Shown one piece after another: positions 13,065 through 20,135 of a DNA stretch of 41,721 bases; position 1 is the first letter of the stretch, and each line of letters starts with the position of its first letter. The notes below the pieces were generated by a model. The model searched no databases. It had not been told where the DNA came from and saw nothing but the letters and a program-made list of their open reading frames with translations. The position numbers and the translations under genes are program-made. Origin of the DNA: a virus; IMG/VR virus record IMGVR_UViG_3300015371_000084, positions 1 through 41,721 of that record; one strand, given 5' to 3'.

Positions 13065-13783
13065 GCCTCGCCTCGCTTCGCACACTCGGGACCGATGCCG
13101 CTGGCGATGCTGCTGGGCACCGTCAACTTGCGACCGCAGCGACCGCAGCGGCCCTCATGCCACACCTCGCACAGCGTCAGCAACTTGTCCGGCGAGTGCA
13201 TGCCTTGCACGAACCACGTCGCCGCCTTGGCGCTCGGCGCCTCCATCGCGATCACCGACTTGGCCGACGGCTTCAACGTCGCCCTGTCACGCGGCCAGAC
13301 GCAGCCAATGTAGGCGAAACTGTTCTCGTTGTCCGGCCCGTTCAGTACGGACACGAACCACGGGCGCTGCTCGTCCTGCGCTGCATCGCCCTTGGTCTTG
13401 GCGCGGCTGAACTTGAAGGTGAAGCGCTTGCCGCTGCCCTTGCTCACGATGGTGACCGTCGCATTACCCGCCAGCACGTACTGCGCGACCTCGCCGCCGA
13501 GTTGATGGCGCACCTCGGTGGCCTCGTCGTGCAGGCGATGCTGGTCGGCTTCATCCACCACCTCGTGGTGCTGCTCCACCACCGGCGCGTGCTGCCCGGC
13601 ATCGCCGACCTTGCGTCCCGCTTCTTCCAAGGCGCGCAGCGAGTCGCGTGTCATTTCGTCCTGTGCGGCCCGCGCCATCTGCTTGTCGTACTCGCGCCGC
13701 TCGGCGGCCGGGTCGTGGAACGACAGCGCTGCGGCCTTCTCCTTCTCACTGGCCCGGCGGGGGCGGTAGGTTTGCGAGTTCAT
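13061..13783 (-). CDS. Phage protein with C-terminal DUF6011-type zinc domain, 240 aa
   Basis: The N-terminal 90 residues are charged, helical and His-rich (VVEQHHEVVDEADQHRLHDE). A beta-rich region follows (about 100-190, with KGSGKRFTFKFSR and PWFVSVLNGPDNENSFAYIG). The C-terminus has CGRCGRKLTVP, then SIASGIGPECAKR, the four-cysteine signature of DUF6011, a small zinc domain common in phages. The same protein thus combines an accessory fold and a metal-binding module. Its function is unknown. The start at 13783 lies within the upstream gene's last codons. Confidence 0.75.
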   Translation of the reverse strand: MNSQTYRPRRASEKEKAAALSFHDPAAERREYDKQMARAAQDEMTRDSLRALEEAGRKVGDAGQHAPVVEQHHEVVDEADQHRLHDEATEVRHQLGGEVAQYVLAGNATVTIVSKGSGKRFTFKFSRAKTKGDAAQDEQRPWFVSVLNGPDNENSFAYIGCVWPRDRATLKPSAKSVIAMEAPSAKAATWFVQGMHSPDKLLTLCEVWHEGRCGRCGRKLTVPSSIASGIGPECAKRGEA

Positions 13784-13956
13784 GCGGTCTCCTTGCGGGT
13801 CTGCTTGGCGTAGTAGCGGAGGATCTCACGACGGCAGAAGTCGCGGCTGCCACCACCGACTTCCGGGGTGCTGAGGTACCGGGCCAGCGCTTCCCTGTTG
13901 CCTTGAAAGGTGCGGATGATCGACACCATTTGTTCGTACGTCAGTTGTTCGTTCAT
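13780..13956 (-). CDS. Small helical protein, 58 aa
   Basis: I chose ATG at 13956 (MNEQLTYEQMVSIIRTFQGN...), which follows CACAGGAGAGAAAACAAA. The product is helical with a basic end (FCRREILRYYAKQTRKETA). It overlaps the next gene by four bases (ATGA). No family is recognised. Confidence 0.6.
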   Translation of the reverse strand: MNEQLTYEQMVSIIRTFQGNREALARYLSTPEVGGGSRDFCRREILRYYAKQTRKETA

Positions 13957-14023
13957 TTTGTTTTCTCTCCTGTGGGCGAAGTTGCCCCGGTAGCACTGCA
14001 CGCAGCGCTACCAGCTTCCCTCG

Positions 14024-14368
14024 CTATTGCTCGATCACGTTCTTGCGTGACAACGCACCAAGCGCCGCGGCGCTGCCACCGGGATTGTGGAAGCGCGCTT
14101 GGTAGTAGCGCTTGCCGATGGACACGCCTGCCATGCGCTCGTCGCCGAACGTGTCCCACTTGACCTGCTCGACCGGCACGCTGTTGATCTTGGCGACGAT
14201 GATCGCCACGCTGCGGTCGCTGATGTCGTCGTCAGTGACGGGGTAACCGCGCAACTTGCCACCGAGCGCTGCAAACTTGCTGGCGTAGGAATGCTTGCCC
14301 TTGCAACCGCAACAGCACGCACCGTCAACACCGGCGTACACGGACACGACGAGGTTCTTGTCAATCAT
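14024..14368 (-). CDS. Hypothetical protein with Cys cluster, 114 aa
   Basis: I chose ATG at 14368 (MIDKNLVVSVYAGVDGACCC...), which follows CAACAGGAGAACACA. A tight Cys cluster CCCGCKGKHSY is near residues 18-28, and the rest is mixed alpha/beta. The pattern GACCCGCKGKH...Y recurs in small phage proteins of unknown role and may bind metal. It is followed after a short gap by another small gene. Confidence 0.65.
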   Translation of the reverse strand: MIDKNLVVSVYAGVDGACCCGCKGKHSYASKFAALGGKLRGYPVTDDDISDRSVAIIVAKINSVPVEQVKWDTFGDERMAGVSIGKRYYQARFHNPGGSAAALGALSRKNVIEQ

Positions 14369-14403
14369 TGTGTTCTCCTGTTGGTGGGTTTGGGTTCTAC
14401 TGT

Positions 14404-14574
14404 TTAGACAACGGTCCGGCGCGCAACGTAACCGGCCAACGCCAACTCGCCGGCGTCGCGCAACGCTTGCACCACCTTGCGCTGTTGTATGGGAGTGAAT
14501 TGGCACATGACGCGGCCGACAACGTGGAACGGTGCGGCACCGCGCTTGCTGACACGACGTTGACTGGTACGCAT
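14404..14574 (-). CDS. Small basic protein, 56 aa
   Basis: ATG at 14574 overlaps the upstream stop (ATGA) and follows GCGGGAGCAAGTGTG. The product (MRTSQRRVSKRGAAPFHVVG...) is basic and helical in its second half (QQRKVVQALRDAGELALAGY). It could be a small DNA- or RNA-binding protein; nothing specific is recognised. Confidence 0.5.
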   Translation of the reverse strand: MRTSQRRVSKRGAAPFHVVGRVMCQFTPIQQRKVVQALRDAGELALAGYVARRTVV

Positions 14575-14816
14575 CACACTTGCTCCCGCTTGATTTGCAT
14601 GACGATGGGATCGACGCGTCCCCACGGTTGATGATAGGCGAACGACAGCACGTAGTGGTCGCCGACGATTTGCGTCAGCGTCAGGCTCGACGCGCACCGC
14701 GGATCGAAGCCCCACTTGAACATGACGGGCTTGTACCAGTCGAGGCTGTTGTCGGTTGATACGTCGCCGTGCGAATCTTCGTAGGTCGCGCTGAAACAGA
14801 CTTCACTCTTGGTCAT
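14574..14816 (-). CDS. Small hypothetical protein, 80 aa
   Basis: I chose ATG at 14816 (MTKSEVCFSATYEDSHGDVS...), which follows ACGGAGAAGCC and overlaps the upstream stop. The sequence is beta-rich and acidic to neutral, with aromatic residues spaced as in a small beta-sandwich. No family is recognised. Confidence 0.6.
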   Translation of the reverse strand: MTKSEVCFSATYEDSHGDVSTDNSLDWYKPVMFKWGFDPRCASSLTLTQIVGDHYVLSFAYHQPWGRVDPIVMQIKREQV

Positions 14817-14992
14817 GGCTTCTCCGTGCATACTTTGTCGAACAAGGCCCGCTTGAAGGCCGGGTTCTGCGCTGCGAAGTAGTCCGCCAGTTCCCGCTGC
14901 AGCTTGTCGAGCGTCGGGATATGGTTGCCGATCGTGCCGCGCTGCTCGGCGATGATGTTCGCAACTGCAACGTAGTCTTTAGTCGTGCACAT
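14813..14992 (-). CDS. Small hypothetical protein, first gene of the leftward accessory operon, 59 aa
   Basis: I chose ATG at 14992 (MCTTKDYVAVANIIAEQRGT...), which follows CAACAGGAGAAGACA; the longer frame to 15166 would run through two large hairpins and is rejected. The protein is helical (LDKLQRELADYFAAQNPAFK), with an ADYFAAQNPxF pattern shared by small phage proteins of unknown function. It is the first gene after the promoter at 15667-15694 and has a leader of about 670 nt. Confidence 0.65.
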   Translation of the reverse strand: MCTTKDYVAVANIIAEQRGTIGNHIPTLDKLQRELADYFAAQNPAFKRALFDKVCTEKP

Positions 14993-15015
14993 TGTCTTCT
15001 CCTGTTGGAATGAAT

Positions 15016-15065
15016 GCAACCTACAACGCAGCGCACTTTGTGAAGTGCACTGCGCGCTAGGTTGC
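15016..15065 (-). promoter_or_regulatory. Large hairpin in the 5' leader
   Basis: GCAACCTA pairs with TAGGTTGC (8 bp), then CGCAG with CTGCG and GCACTT with AAGTGC, closed by TGTG, giving 19 bp in three helices over 50 nt. It lies 24 bases before the first start codon (14992). It has no T-run, so it is more likely a leader structure or mRNA stabiliser than a terminator. Confidence 0.65.
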
Positions 15066-15076
15066 CCTAACGCGTG

Positions 15077-15116
15077 ACAACGCAACGCGGCACGGCCCGC
15101 CGTGCCGCTGCGTTGT
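15077..15116 (-). promoter_or_regulatory. Second large hairpin in the 5' leader
   Basis: ACAACGCA pairs with TGCGTTGT (8 bp) and GCGGCACGG with CCGTGCCGC (9 bp), with a two-base bulge and a four-base loop. It is very stable and adjacent to the previous hairpin. With no T-run following on either strand, a leader-structure or stabilising role is more likely than termination. Confidence 0.65.
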
Positions 15117-15211
15117 AGTGGTTGGTGTATCTCCGCAAAGTGGCCCGCGGCGAACAGATGACCCATGGCCCCCGAAGGAGCATTGTTGATCTAGTCTGTC
15201 GTGCGTGCGCT

Positions 15212-15254
15212 GCGAAGTGCTAGGGCGCTACCCCTGCATGTATGGACCATCAGC
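15212..15254 (-). ncRNA. Possible fourth, degenerate Y-RNA-like unit
   Basis: Read on the plus strand for comparison, it shares with unit 1 (2677-2740), in the same order, GCGAAGT, GCTACCC, GCATGTATG and ATCAG. The P1 and P2 stems of the other units are not both preserved here, so it may be a decayed copy, or a Ro60 site in the leader RNA. The orientation agrees with the leftward transcript. Confidence 0.3.
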
Positions 15255-15666
15255 ATTGTGGGTCCGTAGTGTTTGGTGCATCAACCACCACGAGTGTTGC
15301 TGCGTTGCTGTAACGGCGCTCTGTTCACTCGGTTCCGTGTTGACGCGTCAGCGTACACGGGCGCGCGTGTTGCCAGTACTGCGCCTTGCGGTGCACTTGG
15401 TACTCGGTGTTGGTTGCTGCGGGAGGGGCCGCTGTATGCGGTTGGTGCGGGGGTTGCGCTGTTGCCGTATCTCTCGGTCAGTGCCTTACCCGCCAAACAA
15501 CACGCCAACTGATTTGTTGATTGCGCGCATGCGGCGCGCCGACGTGTTGCTTGCTGCGTTCTACCGGGATTGTATTGAACCTACCGGTGCCCTTGGTGCT
15601 GGGGGTCCCGCTTTTCCCATTGACCACTTAAGGTCTCTAGTACAGGTGGGCGGGTTGGTGGCTAAA

Positions 15667-15694
15667 ATCATATACCAAGGGGCAACCATGTCAA
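15667..15694 (-). promoter_or_regulatory. Sigma70-type promoter, leftward
   Basis: On the minus strand a perfect -35 box TTGACA (15694-15689), a 16-bp spacer and a -10 box TATGAT (15672-15667) are present, with A/T-rich DNA upstream. Transcription should start near 15660 and drive the accessory genes from 14992 leftward. This is the strongest host-type promoter in the window and suggests early expression by host RNA polymerase. Confidence 0.85.
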
Positions 15695-15749
15695 GTGCTA
15701 TTTTAGAATCAAGGACTTACAGCGCTTTTTTGAGTAGAAATGCCCCGGT

Positions 15750-15790
15750 GCCCCTATGGGGACGCCCGGGAGGCGTCGCTGGGGGTTGCA
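15750..15790. repeat. GC-rich palindromic repeat in intergenic DNA
   Basis: Read on the plus strand, the stretch contains CCCCTATGGGG and GACGCCCGGGAGGCGTC, the latter a hairpin (GACGCC/GGCGTC). The word CCCGGGAGGCGTC matches the repeats inside the gene at 6006-6220. It follows the methyltransferase stop on the leftward strand and could also act as a weak transcription end signal. Confidence 0.5.
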
Positions 15791-15866
15791 ACGTCAACGC
15801 ACCGCTGCGCGCGCCACGCGTTGATCTGGTGCGCCGCAGCGACATGCACGCAGGCGCGGCACGCAC

Positions 15867-17111
15867 TCACTTGCGTTGCGCTATTGCGTAGCCTGCTGCC
15901 GCGTGCTGCCACAGCTGCGCCTCCCGAAAGTCTTTCGGGCGTTCGCGTTGGCGAATGATCGCTGCATAGTCTGGATTCAATTCGCAGCCGATCCACTTGC
16001 GGCCAAGTAGATTCGCCACGCGGGCGACGGTGCCGCTGCCCATGAACGGATCGAGCACGATGTCGCCGAGCGCCGAGCCGGCCAGGATGCACGGCTCTAC
16101 CAAAGCCTTCGGCATGATCGCGAAGTGGTTCAGCCCTGATTCAATCTCCGGGTTCACTTCCCACACCGTGCGCTTGTTGCGGTTGAAGCCGCCCTCATGC
16201 TTGTGCAGTCCGCCACGAGTGGCGAAGTGGCGATCGCCGGTCAGCGCCCCTTTGTTGGGCTTGCGGTGCTTGGGATGCTTCGCCGCCTTCGCCGCGGCCA
16301 TCTCGTCGAGCGCCGCCTCCGTGGCGCGGTCACGCACACCGGTGGTGGGGCCGCTCACGGCGGGTTCCTTGATCGCGTCGGCGTTGTAGTAGTAGCGCGG
16401 TGACTTGGTCAGCAGGAACAGATACTCGTGGGCCTTGGTTGGCCGGTCAGTGATGGACTCCGGCATGGTCTGCGGTTTCGACCAGATGATGTCGCTGCGC
16501 AGGTACCAGCCATCCGCCTGCAACGCGAAGGCGACGCGCCACGGAATGCCGATCAGGTTCTTGCTGGGGAGTCCGCTGGCGCCGCGAATGCCTTGCAGTG
16601 CTGCGCCATCACCGGTCTTGCCGTGACCGTGGCGCGTAGCCTGCAGCGAGCCCGCGACGTTGCTCGGTGCCTCCGGCGAGTAGCCGCCCGGTCCGCTGTA
16701 GGTGTCGCCGAGATTCAGCCAGACCGTACCATCATCGGCCAGCACTTCACGCACCCGCCGGAACACGTCGACCAAAGTAGCGACGTAGTCCTCGGGTGTA
16801 CGCTCTAACCCAATCTGTCGATCGACGCGAGTCGCGCCGCACTTGCGACAGTCGCCGCTGCGCACAGCTTGGCCGGCGTTGCTGAAGTTGCCGGCGCCAC
16901 GGCGCACCTCCTTGCCCTCGTGCTTGCATTTCGGATTGCCTCCTTCCCATTCCGCGGTGCCATAGTCGCGCAGGCCCCAGTACGGGGGCGAGGTGATGCA
17001 GGTCCGGGCGCGCACGCCATGCTCGGCGAAGTAGATCAGGCCGGCCCGCACATCGCCCACGAACAGCGGGTCCACCTGCTCGGTATTGTTCAGTCGTGGT
17101 CTCATCGCCAT
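15867..17111 (-). CDS. DNA methyltransferase, N6-adenine/N4-cytosine class (copy 1)
   Basis: The 414-aa protein has the order of a class beta DNA methyltransferase: motif IV TSPPYWGLRDYG near residues 40-51, then motif I DPFMGSGTVARVANLLGRKW near 356-375, with VEPCILAGS before it. SPPY permits either N4-cytosine or N6-adenine methylation. Between motifs is an insert with Cys/His pairs (CKHEG, then CRKCGA) that looks like a zinc knuckle. A helical basic stretch (AAAKAAKHPKHRKPNK) is present near residue 280 and absent from the neighbouring paralogue. No restriction gene is adjacent, so it probably protects phage DNA. It overlaps the upstream methyltransferase gene by ten bases; ATG 17105 is an alternative start. 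Confidence 0.9.
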   Translation of the reverse strand: MAMRPRLNNTEQVDPLFVGDVRAGLIYFAEHGVRARTCITSPPYWGLRDYGTAEWEGGNPKCKHEGKEVRRGAGNFSNAGQAVRSGDCRKCGATRVDRQIGLERTPEDYVATLVDVFRRVREVLADDGTVWLNLGDTYSGPGGYSPEAPSNVAGSLQATRHGHGKTGDGAALQGIRGASGLPSKNLIGIPWRVAFALQADGWYLRSDIIWSKPQTMPESITDRPTKAHEYLFLLTKSPRYYYNADAIKEPAVSGPTTGVRDRATEAALDEMAAAKAAKHPKHRKPNKGALTGDRHFATRGGLHKHEGGFNRNKRTVWEVNPEIESGLNHFAIMPKALVEPCILAGSALGDIVLDPFMGSGTVARVANLLGRKWIGCELNPDYAAIIRQRERPKDFREAQLWQHAAAGYAIAQRK

Positions 17112-18238
17112 TGCTCTATGTCCCCCTGTGCCGAGTGTTTCCAGACTTCGGCTTCGTGAAAGTTCTTCGGCTTGCTGCGCTCGCCCGCAAGATCAACATA
17201 CTCTCTATTGAGTTCGCAGCCCAGCCACTTGCGTCCTAGCTTGTTGGCGACGCGCGCTACGGTGCCGCTGCCCATGAACGGGTCCAAGACTGTGTCGCCG
17301 ACGCGTGACCCTGCGAGGATGCACGGCTCTACCAAGGCAGTGGGGAAGGTGGCGAAGTGCGCTTCAGTGTACGACTCGGCGGCAAGCGTCCAGACTGAGC
17401 GCTTGTTACGCAGGCCACTCGCGCCCCAGATTTTGGTGTCGTGCTTTACGCGCCTCGCGTCAGTGCGTCCCTCGTAGAACTTCTTGTTGCCTGGTGCGTG
17501 CGGCTTCGTCGCCATCGGTTCGGCGATTGCTTTCGCGTTGTAGTAGTAGCGCGCTGACTTGCTCAGCAGAAAAATATACTCATGCGCCTTGGTGCAGCGG
17601 TCGGTGACGCTCTCCGGCATCGGGTTCAGCTTCGACCAGATGATGTCCTGTCGCAGATACCAGCCATCGGCGCGCAAGGCGAACGCAACTTCCCACGGTA
17701 CGCCCAGCAGGTTCTTGTCGGGCAGCCTGCTCTTGGCGGAGCCCTTCAGCACTTTGTGCACGATGTCACGCCGCCCAGTGAAAGCGCCTTGATACTTGTC
17801 GTCGTACCCGCCGGACGGCCCGCTGTAGCTGTCGCCCAAGTTCAGCCACAGCGTGCCATCCGCAGCGAGGATCTGCCGCAGCAGGGCGAACACCTCTACC
17901 AAGCTGGCCACGTATTGCGCGATGGTCGGCTCGATGCCGATCTGCTTGTCGATGCGGCGCGCGCCGCATAAGCGACAATCCCCGCCGCGTATCGGATCGC
18001 GCGAAGTGCCGGCGCTCCCCGCCTGTTTCTCGTCATCGCCGTGGCCGCGGCGCGTGGCGGTATGGTCACACCCCGCGCTCCCGCCGTCCCATTGCGCGGT
18101 GCCATAGTCACGCAATCCCCAGTAGGGTGGCGAGGTCACGCAAGTCTGCACGCGCTGACCTTGCCGCGCGAACTCGCGTAGCCCGTCGCGCACGTCGCCG
18201 ATGAACAGCGGCTCTACATGGAGCTTAGGCCGGGTCAT
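17102..18238 (-). CDS. DNA methyltransferase, N6-adenine/N4-cytosine class (copy 2)
   Basis: The 378-aa product is a paralogue of its downstream neighbour and shares VEPLFIGDVRDG, TSPPYWGLRDYG (near residues 40-51), the Cys insert (GCDH, then CRLCGAR) and DPFMGSGTVARVANKLGRKW (near 325-344). The two genes are tandem duplicates that have diverged in the target-recognition part (between about 190 and 310), so they probably methylate different sites. It begins two bases after a small gene and shows no strong ribosome-binding site, so translation is likely coupled. The role is probably protection against host restriction. Confidence 0.9.
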   Translation of the reverse strand: MTRPKLHVEPLFIGDVRDGLREFARQGQRVQTCVTSPPYWGLRDYGTAQWDGGSAGCDHTATRRGHGDDEKQAGSAGTSRDPIRGGDCRLCGARRIDKQIGIEPTIAQYVASLVEVFALLRQILAADGTLWLNLGDSYSGPSGGYDDKYQGAFTGRRDIVHKVLKGSAKSRLPDKNLLGVPWEVAFALRADGWYLRQDIIWSKLNPMPESVTDRCTKAHEYIFLLSKSARYYYNAKAIAEPMATKPHAPGNKKFYEGRTDARRVKHDTKIWGASGLRNKRSVWTLAAESYTEAHFATFPTALVEPCILAGSRVGDTVLDPFMGSGTVARVANKLGRKWLGCELNREYVDLAGERSKPKNFHEAEVWKHSAQGDIEQWR

Positions 18239-18240
18239 GG

Positions 18241-18384
18241 TTACCGCTTCTTCGCCTTGCCCTTCGCGGTGCGTGCGACATTCAACGCAATGGCAATCGC
18301 CTGCTTGCGCTTCACCCCGCTCTTCACTTCCGTCTTGATATTGTGCGCAATCGTTTTCGCTGAGTACCCTTTTTTGATCGGCAT
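18241..18384 (-). CDS. Small basic phage protein, DUF6496-like, 47 aa
   Basis: ATG at 18384 follows AAAGGAGGTTAGC, a near-perfect ribosome-binding site. The product MPIKKGYSAKTIAHNIKTEV... continues with a basic helix and ends KAKKR; the pattern 'IKKGYS..TI..NI..E...G....QA.AIAL..AR' is that of DUF6496, a frequent tiny phage protein of unknown role. It probably binds nucleic acid. Confidence 0.75.
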   Translation of the reverse strand: MPIKKGYSAKTIAHNIKTEVKSGVKRKQAIAIALNVARTAKGKAKKR

Positions 18385-18408
18385 GCTAACCTCCTTTGGT
18401 TGAGACCA

Positions 18409-20133
18409 TCACTGCAGCGTACTGCCGTGCTGCGTCTTGATCACTTCAACTATACGCGCAAACCCACCGTAATCCAGCACCTGATGATCCGCCAATAGCA
18501 CGGCGGTGTCGCGTTGCTGGGCGCGCGAGTCGAGCAAGCTCAGTAGATCGCTGACGCCATCGGCCGAGAGATGTGCCGTGGGCTCGTCGAAGATCTCTAC
18601 ATTGCACGCACTGCCGGCAAAATCCTGGATCAGGTCTGACAGGCCCATCGTGATCGCCAGCCGCAAGCGCTGCCCTTCGCCGCCGCTCCATGCCGCGAAC
18701 GGCACCACGCCTTCGTTGTAGGGACTGCGCACCATGACGGTGAAGCCGCGCTTCAGCTTGCCGCCTTTGGTCTCGCCTTCCACTGCGTACTCGATCGACC
18801 AATCGCTGAGACCCAGTGCGCTGAGTGCGGAGTTGGTCGCCACTTCGAACTGTGCCAGCGAAGTCTTGATTAGCGCCAGCCGGATCTCGCGGAAGCCGGT
18901 GACCCAAAACCGGTAGTCTGCCACCGCACGCTGGTGGGCTGCCAACTCTTCGCCGCCGTCTTCGACTTCGGCGCGCAGTTGGTGCAGCGCTTGGGTCGCT
19001 GCCGGCACATCGTGCGGGCACTCGCGCGCCGCCAGTGTTTTGAGTTGCCTACTCACCGTGGCAATGGCGCGATTGAAGGAGGCGGCGCGCTCCTGCTCGA
19101 CCGCATGGGCTTGCGCCGCCACGCGTGCGGTCTGCATATTGCGTCGGGCCTCCTCGGCTTTAGTGCGTGCCGTTGCGGCCCGCTCCGCCGCGGCCGTGAG
19201 TTGTTCGTGCAGCGTGGTGGACTCAGCAGCGATGTGCTGCTCGACCTGCTTGCGATTGACCTTCTGCTTACAGGTGGGGCAGCGGTCCGGCAACTCGGTC
19301 AGGTTCTCCAGTTCCTGCAGCCGCGCCTGCAGTGCGCCGAGTGTGATGGCGGCTTGCCGCTCCACGCCAGCGGTCTCGTTGGCCACCAGTTCCAGGTCCT
19401 GCACGTCGGCCTTGCTTGCGACCGCTGTGAGTTTGGCCAGTCCCTCTAGCAACAGGTCACGGTCCTTCTGCAGCTCACGCAACTCCTGTGCATGCCGCCG
19501 CCACCAGCGGAGTTCATGGTCTTCCAATTCCACCAGCGCCTGCTGCTTCTCCATGAGCCGGCCGCGCCGCGTCGCCAGCGTCACTTCGATTCGCTGCGCT
19601 AGCTTCTCGATCTCCAGCGCCTGGGCCGCGGCCGTGTCGCTCAGCTCTTCCCACAAATCCAGTCCAAGCACCTGCGTATAGACCTCCAGCTGCCGGCTCG
19701 CGGTGAGGTCGGAGAAGAATTCACCGAACTGGGCGTGGTAGACCGCGAACAGGAACGTCTCGTAGGTGTAGCCGATGACTTGCTCGAGTTGTTCCTGCGT
19801 GACGGGGCTGCCGTTCAGCATCAAACTCACCGGTCCCCACGTGCGCTGCAGCTTGTGCTGCTCGTCGTCAACGTCGAAGCGCAGCGCGACTTCGGCGCTG
19901 TCACCTTCCCATTCCACCACGTCACCGGCGCGCAGGCCCAGCGAGGTCTTGCCAAACAGCGCCCAGCAAATGGCTTCGAAGATCGTGGACTTGCCGACAC
20001 CATTCGCGCCCAAGGCTGGCGCGCTGCGATTCTCTCCTGTGATGTAGGTCAAGCCGGCAGCGTCGAGTTGGATCTGCGCTCGCTGCTTGAAGCTGCGAAA
20101 GCCGCGCGCCGACACCCACCGCAGACTCAGCAT
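18409..20133 (-). CDS. sbcC: SbcC/Rad50-like recombination nuclease subunit (T4 gp46-like)
   Basis: The 574-aa ATPase has an N-terminal Walker A GANGVGKST (residues 42-50), a long coiled coil (about 165-410) with a zinc hook CPTC at 285-288, an ABC signature SGGEGQR at 483-489, and Walker B VEIFDEP at 512-518. Rad50/SbcC clamps DNA ends and drives the Mre11/SbcD nuclease. The coiled coil is short compared with cellular SbcC, as in T4 gp46. The partner gene lies immediately upstream, two bases away. The pair makes 3' overhangs for the RecA-like recombinase nearby. Confidence 0.95.
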   Translation of the reverse strand: MLSLRWVSARGFRSFKQRAQIQLDAAGLTYITGENRSAPALGANGVGKSTIFEAICWALFGKTSLGLRAGDVVEWEGDSAEVALRFDVDDEQHKLQRTWGPVSLMLNGSPVTQEQLEQVIGYTYETFLFAVYHAQFGEFFSDLTASRQLEVYTQVLGLDLWEELSDTAAAQALEIEKLAQRIEVTLATRRGRLMEKQQALVELEDHELRWWRRHAQELRELQKDRDLLLEGLAKLTAVASKADVQDLELVANETAGVERQAAITLGALQARLQELENLTELPDRCPTCKQKVNRKQVEQHIAAESTTLHEQLTAAAERAATARTKAEEARRNMQTARVAAQAHAVEQERAASFNRAIATVSRQLKTLAARECPHDVPAATQALHQLRAEVEDGGEELAAHQRAVADYRFWVTGFREIRLALIKTSLAQFEVATNSALSALGLSDWSIEYAVEGETKGGKLKRGFTVMVRSPYNEGVVPFAAWSGGEGQRLRLAITMGLSDLIQDFAGSACNVEIFDEPTAHLSADGVSDLLSLLDSRAQQRDTAVLLADHQVLDYGGFARIVEVIKTQHGSTLQ

Positions 20134-20135
20134 GG

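Larger units (their letters stand above)
14993..15660 (-). other. Long structured 5' leader / non-coding block
   Basis: No convincing gene lies here on either strand; the plus-strand open frame that spans it has no ribosome-binding site and no protein-like pattern. Read leftward from the promoter at 15667-15694 it is a leader of about 670 nt, rich in CAAC/GCAACA words, with two large hairpins near its end and a segment (15212-15254) resembling the Y-RNA-like units at 2.4-2.7 kb. It may contain a regulatory or independent RNA. Confidence 0.5.

Noticed and set aside
15205-15891. Plus-strand frame of 228 codons over the non-coding block
   Set aside because: It has no ribosome-binding site, high Cys/Arg content, and spans a minus-strand promoter; the leftward leader explains the region better.
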